Below are positions 20,539 through 28,987 of a stretch of 64,000 nucleotides of DNA, in pieces. How positions within the stretch are numbered: the stretch's first letter is position 1; every line of letters starts with the position of its first letter. Both the position numbers and the translations under genes were made by a program. Origin of the DNA: Ichthyosporea sp. XGB-2017a (taxonomy: Eukaryota; Opisthokonta; Ichthyosporea); NCBI GenBank assembly GCA_002811675.1, contig PDIM01010323.1:1-64000 (forward strand). Direction: 5' to 3'. The notes below the pieces were generated by a model. It was not told the DNA's origin and did not search any database. It saw only the letters and a list, made by a program, of their open reading frames with translations.

Positions 20539-23500
20539 ATGGGTGAAGACGCCAAGTATTTAGAGAGCGCGAAATTTCGGGCCTACCAAGGTGCAGTAGA
20601 CAAGCTGTTGAAAAGTTTTGAAACTAGCAGAGAGTGGGCGGATTTAATATCATGCTTGGGGAGATTAAATCGATTGTTGAGTACTTATTCTCAGTTTCCT
20701 GTTATTCCTCATGCCATTATCGTAACAAAGAGATTGGCACAATGCCTAAATCCTGCACTCCCTAGCGGAGTGCATTTAAAAGCACTCGAGACATATGAAT
20801 CCATTTTATCAAGAATTGGTCCTGAAAGATTGGCGCGCAATCTTCTTGTGTATACTTATGGCATTTTCCCCTTATTTCAATATGCTTCAATTGCCGTCAA
20901 GCCTCTAATGCTTGAAATATATGAAAAATATTTCGTTCCTTTGAAGAAGAATCTAAGGCCGTGCTTGAAAGCATTCATCCTAGCTGTCTTGCCTGGGTTA
21001 GAGGAAGGTTCTGAGCATTATCAACGCTGTGTAAATATTCTATCACAGACATGCGTTCATGTTGGGGAGCCTCTGTTTTATAGTTCATTGTGGCAGTGCA
21101 TGGGAAGCTCTTCGCAGTGTCGACTACAGGTATTGTCTTTCATAATGTATAAACTTTCAAAGAGAGAATCCTCTGTTGAAGAGTCAGTTTTTATTGTCGG
21201 CCAAGACATTAACATTGCAATTAATGGTCTAAGTTCGGGCCTTGCTGACTCGAACTTGTTGGTTCAACGGGGAGCCCTAGACTTGTTGGGTAATTTTTTT
21301 CAACTCCATACCAATATTTTGAATTTTACTCAGTTTTGCACACTATTAAGGACTGCTGTATTTGTCGTGCTGAGAAGAGATATGTCCTTAAACAGGCGCC
21401 TTTATTCTTGGCTTTTGGGTAGTGATAAGGTGCATTCGTCTTCTTTGCCGTCATCCAGAAGAGGAAGTATTGCAGAGGAAAAGAATGGGATGCAAGAAAA
21501 AGAAGTTGCTGCTTTAAAAAGAATGAGCACTGCGGACGAGGGGGGGATGCTGGAAAAGTCTAGAATGGAATACTTTGAAAAGTTTAGCAGATCAGTTCTA
21601 AAATCAGCTCTGAAACAAGAATTCTACAAGTCACATAAAGATTCTTCAGAGGGTGTTAAGATATACAAGGTTTTAATTTCACTTTTAGACAAACCTGAAA
21701 TCGGGCAACCTATGGTATGTGATCTTCTTCCTCATATTATGCACTCTTTACTGTATCATTCTATCCAAACAACTAATGTCGACCCGAAAGAAAATGTTCG
21801 AGCGAAAACAGCAAAACTCTTCTTGCGAATGCTTGACCCTGACACTGTTTGGAAACTTTTGGGAGAGTTGACGAAAGTAAGTTCTACGACCAATGCCTCC
21901 TTTCTGAAAAGCGAGAATGAACCGGAATTACCGGACATTAAACCTATCGACCTGGCTGATTTTACCTTAGAATTTAATGACATTGAAAATGATATTGGAA
22001 CACAAGTATCTGAGGTCCCAAAGTTATTGTGTGATGTTTTAAGGGATTTACTTCTGAATCTCGAGGATTCACCAATTGAAGTGGTTCAAGGCCTTCTGCG
22101 CTTTACAAGGAAAAGTCTCGGGAAAATTCTACCGTCTTATGTAGGGTCGGAAAAAAGTCCGGATTATCTGTTAAGTAATGAAGTGAACGACAGACGGGCG
22201 TCTATTATGTCCAACCTATCGGGCCACAGCGAAGAAAACGAACCCATTTCCAATTCAAGCGGTATTAAAGCAGAGACTGTTTTTGAAAAAGCCTCGCCAA
22301 TAAGGTTATGTCTTCTAATTTTTCTGGACCTTTTTGGTGCATTGGTTGAGAAATATGGAACTAGTGGGGGAAATACGGAGATAGCATCTCATGGCTTGAT
22401 TCTAAGAGATGCGTGCATGCTTCTGATCGATTTTGCATGCTTTCCTATTGAAAGTACCAGCACCTTTGAGAAGGAACAGTCCGACCCTTTATCGCCATGG
22501 CTAAACGCGTTGTTGAAGTGTTTTAGCTCGAGCAGTAATGGTATTTTTCTTTCTGCTTTGAATGCGTTTTTAGATTTGGTTAATCTTAATCAACATTTTC
22601 TTTTAAATGGGTCGTTAGCTGAGAGTAAAAGTAATTGCTCTGCTGTTATGTTTTCTAGCATGCTGTCTCGACCAGAATTTGAATTCGTGTGCGATAATCC
22701 TAATTACCTTCACACGGCCGCTCTTCGTCTCTGGGAACTTCTGTCCTTCGAAGATCGAGATGTGCAAATGCAGAGTGTTGTACTTATGGTGCGACTTCAT
22801 GAAGTGACTCCTTTTCATGTTCTTGAGGGGATTGTTTCTAGAGACATAGTTGCCCCGTGCAAAGATAAAAAGTCTGTCGCCTTTAAGCGATTCACCTTGT
22901 TTTGGCAGCTGTCGGCTGAAGTGTACGAGAATACACACATGCCACGTTCCCGGCAGTTTTCTGCTCCTTTATTTATGATGCTGGAAAATTTAAAGACCCA
23001 TGACCCTACGCTTTTGTTTCTTGCTCGATGTTTCTTGAATGAATGCCTAAAAGCACTCCCAAGGTTTATGGATCCTTTTTTTCTTGTGTTGATGATGTCT
23101 TCTAGTGAACGAAATGTGCCTGTTAGTAATAGTAAGCATTTAACCCCACTCTATGACCAGGCCTATGACACCAGTCAGGTGCTCTATGTGCTTAACCTTA
23201 TATTGCAGTGCCTAGAATGCGAAGGTGAACATTTTGTTTCTGCACTTATTCAGTCCAGGCTTAAGAGCAGTGACGTTATTAGTCTGAATCGAAGACATGA
23301 ACGATCTTTTGAGGGGCTGGGTAACAATATATTTGACGGTATTCAAGTAGGCAGCTACTTTCATCTTCTCATATTAAGGCTCTTGCGTTTTATTCAGACG
23401 GAAACAGATACTACTGCGCGACTTGCAGTTATTAGGCAAAGCAATAAGGAAGTACAAGCACTTAGTGCTGTTGTATTGGCTAAACTGTTATCTTTTATCC

Positions 23501-26448
23501 AGGTAGATAAAGTAGATGATGCCACCTTTCCAATTAAAATGCTGAAATTACTCTCTAGTCAGGGTGATTTTGTGAAGTATCTTCGAGCTATAGAGAGCGT
23601 ATCACTTGACAAACTCTCACATGCTGTAAGCGTAGGGAACGAGATTTTGCAAGTGCGCATTTTAGAGATTTTACGATATCTCATAATTGTTGCTGATTGT
23701 GAATGCAATCTTTCTATGACAAAAAACGAAGGCAATGATAACGCAAAGAAACCCAATAGACTGACCCTGACTATAACCTCATCCCCTTTGTTTCTTGTAA
23801 CCATATTGAGTGCTTTGGAAAATGAAAAGTTTCAACAGAGCCACCCTTACTGGATTCAATTTGTGGCAAGGAGTCTCCCTTATATGAAAGGGATGGTAAA
23901 AAACCTTGTAGTTTCAGTTGTGATTTGTATTTGTGGGTTGCTCAAGCGAGTACCTTTCGATAATAGTGATAAAAATTCTGCATCAAGTAACCTGCCTTCA
24001 TATACTATATCCATTGCTGCAGGACTTTTAGAAATTATTGAATTTAGCTTGCGAGACACCCCTGTGGAAAGTGAAGTTGTAAAAGACCACGATAGAGTAA
24101 GTGAGTTTATGAGCTTATTTTCGAGCTCAACTTCGGTTGTGGCAGAAGAAAAAATCGCAAGTACATGCGAGGAAACCAAGGCCGGAGTTCTTAGTGTAAT
24201 TCCGAATATTCTAGAGGCTCTTGTCTGTGTGTGGGGAGACGTGTCTTTGGGCTCTTTGGCCCCGAGAAAAAGAAAAAAGAAAAGCAGCTCGAATCTTAAA
24301 GAAAGATCCGAGCTCTCTCTACTGCAACAGCCAACAAGTAGTGAAGCCATTGGTACTCGATATGTTTATCATGAGCAAAGGAAGGTGCGAGAACTTATTA
24401 CTGCGATAATTACTCCGTTTTTTAAAAAGTGTGGTGTACAGCTGCTTGGGGGAATTTCTATGGTATGGTATAGAGCTAACAAAGATGAAGGGTTGGAAGT
24501 TAGTATTCCAGGGAGAAGAAGATCATCCAGTGCTCAGGATATATCTCTTTTATTGCCTGAAGTTGATTGTGGTGACGTTGAGTGGAAACGAAGAACGCTA
24601 TGTGCTGGACGCAGTGAGCAACTTCGTCTCCTTGACACTTTTATTTCTATGGAAGGCCTTACCCCTCATAGGATTTTGAAAATCGTTCACAAGATTTTTA
24701 GCCAGTTAGTAGATTATAATGCAGCATCTTCTATTAGAAAACATACCAATGATTTGAGGGAAATTTTCCCAGAGCAAGGGCTTTTTCAATTTTTCTATGC
24801 GTATTTAGATACATGCTCAAAAACATCACTGTTTGCGGGAATGTGGGTTGATTTGATGAGCGTTGTTAAAGATGTAATTCAGAAGAGCACTTGTCCTCAT
24901 ACTATTTTACTTGTTTTAGGAATTCTTGATGTCTATAGCTTACGAGCTGCAAAACTTGGGTTCTTTGCGGACAGGAAACAGCGCAAGGAGTTTCAAGACA
25001 TAATGCAAAAAGTTATTGAAGCTTGTGTTGCTGTTGTTGGTAATGGAATGAAAGCTGTGAAAACATATAAGCCCATGAAAGAAGGGGTGGGCGTTGAAGG
25101 TAGACTAACTAATAGTGCTGATAAAAAAAAGAAGTCAGAGTCCATTCTGCTTATTGAATACATGTATGATAGTATAACTGTATTCGGAAAGATTCTTTTG
25201 CCTCTTTTAGACCGTGTGTTTACCATAGACGAAAAAGATCGCATCCCTTCGCTGCTGGTGTCGCTGGTAGGAAATATTTCTATAATTTTGAGAAACAAAT
25301 CAGCCCATAACAAAATAAGTTGCAGCCGCTCATTTGCATTTTTGCATGCATTAAGTAAATATACCTATTGTTTTCGGTGTTGGAAACGAGAAGTATGGGA
25401 CCTATTTTTGGACCCGCTATTTTTCAAGAATGAAGATCCGAAAAACTGTGATCTTTTTCGTATGACACTTAAGCGCTTGCTAGGCTATGATAAGAGTATA
25501 TTTGCTGATATTGTTGGTAAAGCAAGTATGACTCCAAGCAACTCTCTTAATTTGTTTACTTCTCGGGAACAGGAATATGAGCATATGGCGGCTATGCTCC
25601 GAAGACTTGCTTTTTGTGTGTATGCCGCCGATGTGGACCATTACGAAAAGCAACTTCCCCAGCTACAAGAGCGCATCTCAGAATGCTTTAAACTTCCAGA
25701 AGGGGATGTTGTGTATAGAGAAGCGTTCCTATTTATGAGAGTGATTTTGCTAAGATTTTCACATCATCATCTAACCTCATTGTGGCCAGTCATTATATCA
25801 GAAATGGTAAAGGTGTATTCTGAATTCATAGGGAAATATTCGTTCCTAGCAGTGGACGATGATGAAGGATCTAAGGGCGCCGTAGGTGGGAAGCATCGCA
25901 ATGTTCCTGTACAAATAGTAACGAACACCGATGTGAATGGGGTTGACGCAAAGGAAAGCTGGGCACATCTACTTCTCTCTGTGTGCAAGCTCTTGGACCT
26001 TTTGCTGATATTACCAGTAGAGTATTTCGAGCAGTCAAAGTGGGGCTTTGTATCTGAAATTCAATTTGTTGGTGAGGCATTTGGGGCGAAAGATGAAGAT
26101 GGTATAGTAGAGCAAAGCATTAATGGTAACATTGATATTGAAGAGCGAAGTAAAGAAAATATCGAAGGCTGCTTTTACGTGCCGTATGTTGATACCCTGT
26201 GCGACACAACATGCCCAGATGAATCCACGCGAGCGGAAGCCAAAGAACAAGGAATGCGGTACTATTGCAATTTAAACAGAATTGCTTTAACGCGGCCATT
26301 TATCGAAATTTCGAAGATATCATCTGTTGATGAGTTGCAAACGTTTTTCGCTGGTATAACTTCTCGTGTTCATGTGTACAGTGTCGTAAATTGCTCTCCG
26401 GACATGGATTACATTAATGAGTGGATTATGAGAGACTTTTGTGCTTGA
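20539..26448 (+). CDS. DOP1: Dopey family protein (DOP1)
   Basis: Dopey proteins are large cytosolic scaffolds that act with MON2 at the trans-Golgi and endosomes, linking membranes to kinesin-1 and flippases. The ATG at 20539 gives MGEDAKYLESAKFRAYQGAV. The conserved Dopey N-terminal region follows: FETSREWADLISCLGRLNRLL, PHAIIVTKRLAQCLNPALPSGVH and LETYESILSRIGPERLA. It continues as helical repeats for about 1969 residues, within the family range. Basic and serine-rich linkers occur near residues 300-330 and 1240-1260. It is a single exon of 5.9 kb, remarkable for so long a gene. Its stop is only 59 bp from the stop of the convergent RPGR-like gene. Confidence 0.88.
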   Translation: MGEDAKYLESAKFRAYQGAVDKLLKSFETSREWADLISCLGRLNRLLSTYSQFPVIPHAIIVTKRLAQCLNPALPSGVHLKALETYESILSRIGPERLARNLLVYTYGIFPLFQYASIAVKPLMLEIYEKYFVPLKKNLRPCLKAFILAVLPGLEEGSEHYQRCVNILSQTCVHVGEPLFYSSLWQCMGSSSQCRLQVLSFIMYKLSKRESSVEESVFIVGQDINIAINGLSSGLADSNLLVQRGALDLLGNFFQLHTNILNFTQFCTLLRTAVFVVLRRDMSLNRRLYSWLLGSDKVHSSSLPSSRRGSIAEEKNGMQEKEVAALKRMSTADEGGMLEKSRMEYFEKFSRSVLKSALKQEFYKSHKDSSEGVKIYKVLISLLDKPEIGQPMVCDLLPHIMHSLLYHSIQTTNVDPKENVRAKTAKLFLRMLDPDTVWKLLGELTKVSSTTNASFLKSENEPELPDIKPIDLADFTLEFNDIENDIGTQVSEVPKLLCDVLRDLLLNLEDSPIEVVQGLLRFTRKSLGKILPSYVGSEKSPDYLLSNEVNDRRASIMSNLSGHSEENEPISNSSGIKAETVFEKASPIRLCLLIFLDLFGALVEKYGTSGGNTEIASHGLILRDACMLLIDFACFPIESTSTFEKEQSDPLSPWLNALLKCFSSSSNGIFLSALNAFLDLVNLNQHFLLNGSLAESKSNCSAVMFSSMLSRPEFEFVCDNPNYLHTAALRLWELLSFEDRDVQMQSVVLMVRLHEVTPFHVLEGIVSRDIVAPCKDKKSVAFKRFTLFWQLSAEVYENTHMPRSRQFSAPLFMMLENLKTHDPTLLFLARCFLNECLKALPRFMDPFFLVLMMSSSERNVPVSNSKHLTPLYDQAYDTSQVLYVLNLILQCLECEGEHFVSALIQSRLKSSDVISLNRRHERSFEGLGNNIFDGIQVGSYFHLLILRLLRFIQTETDTTARLAVIRQSNKEVQALSAVVLAKLLSFIQVDKVDDATFPIKMLKLLSSQGDFVKYLRAIESVSLDKLSHAVSVGNEILQVRILEILRYLIIVADCECNLSMTKNEGNDNAKKPNRLTLTITSSPLFLVTILSALENEKFQQSHPYWIQFVARSLPYMKGMVKNLVVSVVICICGLLKRVPFDNSDKNSASSNLPSYTISIAAGLLEIIEFSLRDTPVESEVVKDHDRVSEFMSLFSSSTSVVAEEKIASTCEETKAGVLSVIPNILEALVCVWGDVSLGSLAPRKRKKKSSSNLKERSELSLLQQPTSSEAIGTRYVYHEQRKVRELITAIITPFFKKCGVQLLGGISMVWYRANKDEGLEVSIPGRRRSSSAQDISLLLPEVDCGDVEWKRRTLCAGRSEQLRLLDTFISMEGLTPHRILKIVHKIFSQLVDYNAASSIRKHTNDLREIFPEQGLFQFFYAYLDTCSKTSLFAGMWVDLMSVVKDVIQKSTCPHTILLVLGILDVYSLRAAKLGFFADRKQRKEFQDIMQKVIEACVAVVGNGMKAVKTYKPMKEGVGVEGRLTNSADKKKKSESILLIEYMYDSITVFGKILLPLLDRVFTIDEKDRIPSLLVSLVGNISIILRNKSAHNKISCSRSFAFLHALSKYTYCFRCWKREVWDLFLDPLFFKNEDPKNCDLFRMTLKRLLGYDKSIFADIVGKASMTPSNSLNLFTSREQEYEHMAAMLRRLAFCVYAADVDHYEKQLPQLQERISECFKLPEGDVVYREAFLFMRVILLRFSHHHLTSLWPVIISEMVKVYSEFIGKYSFLAVDDDEGSKGAVGGKHRNVPVQIVTNTDVNGVDAKESWAHLLLSVCKLLDLLLILPVEYFEQSKWGFVSEIQFVGEAFGAKDEDGIVEQSINGNIDIEERSKENIEGCFYVPYVDTLCDTTCPDESTRAEAKEQGMRYYCNLNRIALTRPFIEISKISSVDELQTFFAGITSRVHVYSVVNCSPDMDYINEWIMRDFCA

Positions 26449-26507
26449 TTTATTGGGCATTTCAGTTACGTCAAAAAAAAAAATAAAAATGGCGCTTTAT
26501 TTATTCC

Positions 26508-28364
26508 TTATAAAATAAGACAGGCTGAGGACTTTTTGTTCTTTTTGGTAGCGTTTTTACGTTTGTCTGCTGCATTATTAGTTTCTTTTCGTGAACTCCT
26601 CTTTGCTGGCTCGGGTGAAGGCTCTGGGGACTTTTTAGCAACTTCAGGGGATTCTTTAACATCAGAATTCTGCACTTCATTCTCATCACTTTCTGAATCA
26701 GGTGAGTCATCACCACCGCTGCTGTCGCTGCTTTCAGAATTTTTATCACTCTTCTTATCGGACGCTGCAGCATTGGAGTCCTGCTCGTTGACTACTTTTT
26801 TTTTGGATCCAGAGCAAGGCGAATTCCGTACACTATTGTTTAGCGAAGACACTCGACGAGGCAAAGGAGGTTCTGATACGGTACTGGAAACCGTACTTCT
26901 GCTGGACGAAGAAGTTTCCGATTTTTTGCTTTCCTGTCTATCGAAAGCCGCAACGGCCTTTGTCAATTTCGGCTTTGGAGTTTCAACAAATTCTGCTCCA
27001 TAATCACTACTGTCAGAGCCATTTTCATCTGCATCTTCCCCAAAAAGAGCGGATGGATTCAAGGATGCTTTTTGCCTGGAAGAATCCTCATATTCTGAGA
27101 CTAAGTGCCCTTTTTCAATTGCCGGTAACGACGACTTCATAGCAAGTGGCTTCAAAGGAGGTAATTTGTCTAAAGGAGAAAGCCCATCCCCGGTTTTTTT
27201 AGCAAAAGAGGCATCCACTTCTACAATCCCCATACTAGGTTCGTCTTGCAAAATTAGCTCCCCCTCTTTAGAATTACTTTCAGTTAATGCAAGAGAGAAT
27301 ATCCCACCACACTCAACTTTATGAAATTTCACGCCACCCGTGAACAAGACCTTGTGTGGATCCCATACATCTGAAAGGGATTCTTTCAGTCCCAATTTAC
27401 AGTTTCTGTTTTCGCCAAAGGTATAAAGGATACCACAATCGTCTACAGCGGCAGAATGGTCGGAACCGCAAGAAACTGAAACGAATCGCTTATTTCTAAT
27501 GTTGCTTGTAACACGCTGCGGGGTTAAGCAGCTTTTGACCTTTTCACCAAGTCCTAGTTGACCATGGTCATTACAACCCCATGCATACAGATAACCATCT
27601 TCATCAATGCATGCTGAATGTCTACTGCCACATGAAATGTGCCTTATAGTTCCAAGCCCATTTACTTTTGTTGGCTTGGAAGTGTCCCTTTCATTACCCA
27701 AACCAAGTTTACCCATCTCTCCCTCTCCAAACGCATACACAGCTCCCGAAAGGCCCAAAATAAGGGTATGATAGTAGCCACAAGCAAGCGAAACAGCCTG
27801 TTCGGGTAACGAGTCAACAAGGATTGGCCTCTTAACATGCTTTTTGTTAACCCCCAGCTGACCTTCTTCTCCAGAACCCCACATATAAACGCTACCATCT
27901 TCTGCCAATGCGGCAGAAAAGTATGCACCGCAAGCAACTTTAGAAATCTGAACATGCTGAAGGTCACTAACAAGTTGTGGCTTTTCGTGAGCATTCGAAT
28001 CCCCCAACCCAAGCTGATGATTTGCTCCAGATCCCCAAGCATACACAGCACCTTCTTTGGTACAACATACAGTGTGATCTCTCCCACACGCAACATCTCG
28101 AACATGGCCACTTACAGGGCCTTTAACTTCTCCAAATCCTTTCTCATCATCAGATATTCCAAGTTGCTTCGCACTATTAGAGCCGCATGTAAAAATATTC
28201 CCTTGGGAATCCACCAGGGCAGCGTGCTCATCACCTGCGGCAACTACAGAGAGTCTTTCACCACAGACGATGTCCAGCTTGGACCCAGGCGGGACTTCTT
28301 CTTTCCCTTTCAATAACCCCTTTCCAAAAAAACGAACACCTCCACAGTTCCGTTCATTTGCCAT
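26508..28364 (-). CDS. RPGR-like RCC1-repeat protein with C-terminal CaaX box
   Basis: The first 370 residues form an RCC1 beta-propeller, with repeated signatures such as VACGRDHTVCC, YAWGSGANHQLGLGD, ISCGSRHSACIDEDG and YTFGENRNCKLGL. A Ser/Asp/Glu/Lys-rich disordered region follows. The protein ends in lysines and CLIL, a CaaX box whose final Leu predicts geranylgeranylation. An N-terminal propeller plus an acidic low-complexity middle plus a terminal prenyl box (CTIL in human RPGR) is the architecture of the ciliary RPGR protein. I therefore favour an RPGR-type role at the ciliary base over the nuclear Ran exchange factor RCC1. Length is 618 aa, single exon. It is divergent from PDXDC1. 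Confidence 0.7.
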   Translation of the reverse strand: MANERNCGGVRFFGKGLLKGKEEVPPGSKLDIVCGERLSVVAAGDEHAALVDSQGNIFTCGSNSAKQLGISDDEKGFGEVKGPVSGHVRDVACGRDHTVCCTKEGAVYAWGSGANHQLGLGDSNAHEKPQLVSDLQHVQISKVACGAYFSAALAEDGSVYMWGSGEEGQLGVNKKHVKRPILVDSLPEQAVSLACGYYHTLILGLSGAVYAFGEGEMGKLGLGNERDTSKPTKVNGLGTIRHISCGSRHSACIDEDGYLYAWGCNDHGQLGLGEKVKSCLTPQRVTSNIRNKRFVSVSCGSDHSAAVDDCGILYTFGENRNCKLGLKESLSDVWDPHKVLFTGGVKFHKVECGGIFSLALTESNSKEGELILQDEPSMGIVEVDASFAKKTGDGLSPLDKLPPLKPLAMKSSLPAIEKGHLVSEYEDSSRQKASLNPSALFGEDADENGSDSSDYGAEFVETPKPKLTKAVAAFDRQESKKSETSSSSRSTVSSTVSEPPLPRRVSSLNNSVRNSPCSGSKKKVVNEQDSNAAASDKKSDKNSESSDSSGGDDSPDSESDENEVQNSDVKESPEVAKKSPEPSPEPAKRSSRKETNNAADKRKNATKKNKKSSACLIL

Positions 28365-28599
28365 GATTTGTCAATTTTCGAAGACAAACTTGCGCTTGTT
28401 ACACCACTTCTTGTGCTGTGTGGCTGGGAGGGAGCTGGTTTATGGCACAGGTCTCTGTACTCTGTAGTCTTTCTGGTCAGGCATAAATTCTCACTAGCTA
28501 TGGCCCGAGGCTATGATAGCTTGTGCCATAATGCAGTAATAAATCCCGCTTGTTGGCTGAGTTGGCAATTGGCATACATGTAATAATTAGGTAAACAAT

Positions 28600-28611
28600 G
28601 GGGATTAGGGG
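28600..28611 (-). promoter_or_regulatory. CCCCTAATCCCC motif, inverted copy
   Basis: GGGGATTAGGGG on the plus strand is the exact reverse complement of the motif at 28637-28648 and 35311-35322. The copy lies in the divergent promoter of the RPGR-like gene and PDXDC1. Confidence 0.4.
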
Positions 28612-28636
28612 TTAGCCAGGTAATATATAAATAGCT

Positions 28637-28648
28637 CCCCTAATCCCC
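28637..28648 (+). promoter_or_regulatory. CCCCTAATCCCC motif
   Basis: This is an exact 12-mer, also found at 35311-35322 and inverted at 28600-28611. It contains TAATCC, the core preferred by Otx/Bicoid-type homeodomains, and resembles CCCTAACCC telomere repeats. Confidence 0.4.
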
Positions 28649-28987
28649 TCCATCCCCCAGGCCGCCTGCGCCGCTGATCATCCAAGTCTGAAGAGTGACG
28701 TCCCTCCCTCGGCTCCCTCCTCCTCCTCCTCCTCCCTGTTTATCTCACAACCAACTGCTGCACAGTCACATCCAATGCACCATACAAGATCCAAGTGCAG
28801 ACAGAGCATGACAAAGACCTCCACACGGCACCGCAAGGAGGCTCTGTGTTGGCGATTGACTTATTGAATACACACTTCTATTGCATGTGCATTCAGCGCT
28901 ACATAGTCTTGGAGAATCACTCTCTTCTTTTTGTCAATTGTTGGCAAATCCAGTGGCATATTTAGCTGCAACAGATACTTTGATAAG

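Larger units (their letters stand above)
28365..28987. promoter_or_regulatory. shared divergent promoter region, RPGR-like / PDXDC1
   Basis: These 623 bp lie between two divergent start codons. They contain two perfect CCCCTAATCCCC motifs in opposite orientation (28600-28611 minus, 28637-28648 plus) flanking an AT-rich ATATATAAATA stretch at about 28622-28633 that resembles a TATA element. The arrangement suggests a bidirectional promoter core; this is inference. Confidence 0.45.

Noticed and set aside
26508-28364. Nuclear RCC1 (Ran GEF)
   Set aside because: The long acidic tail and terminal CaaX box are not features of RCC1; RPGR fits better.
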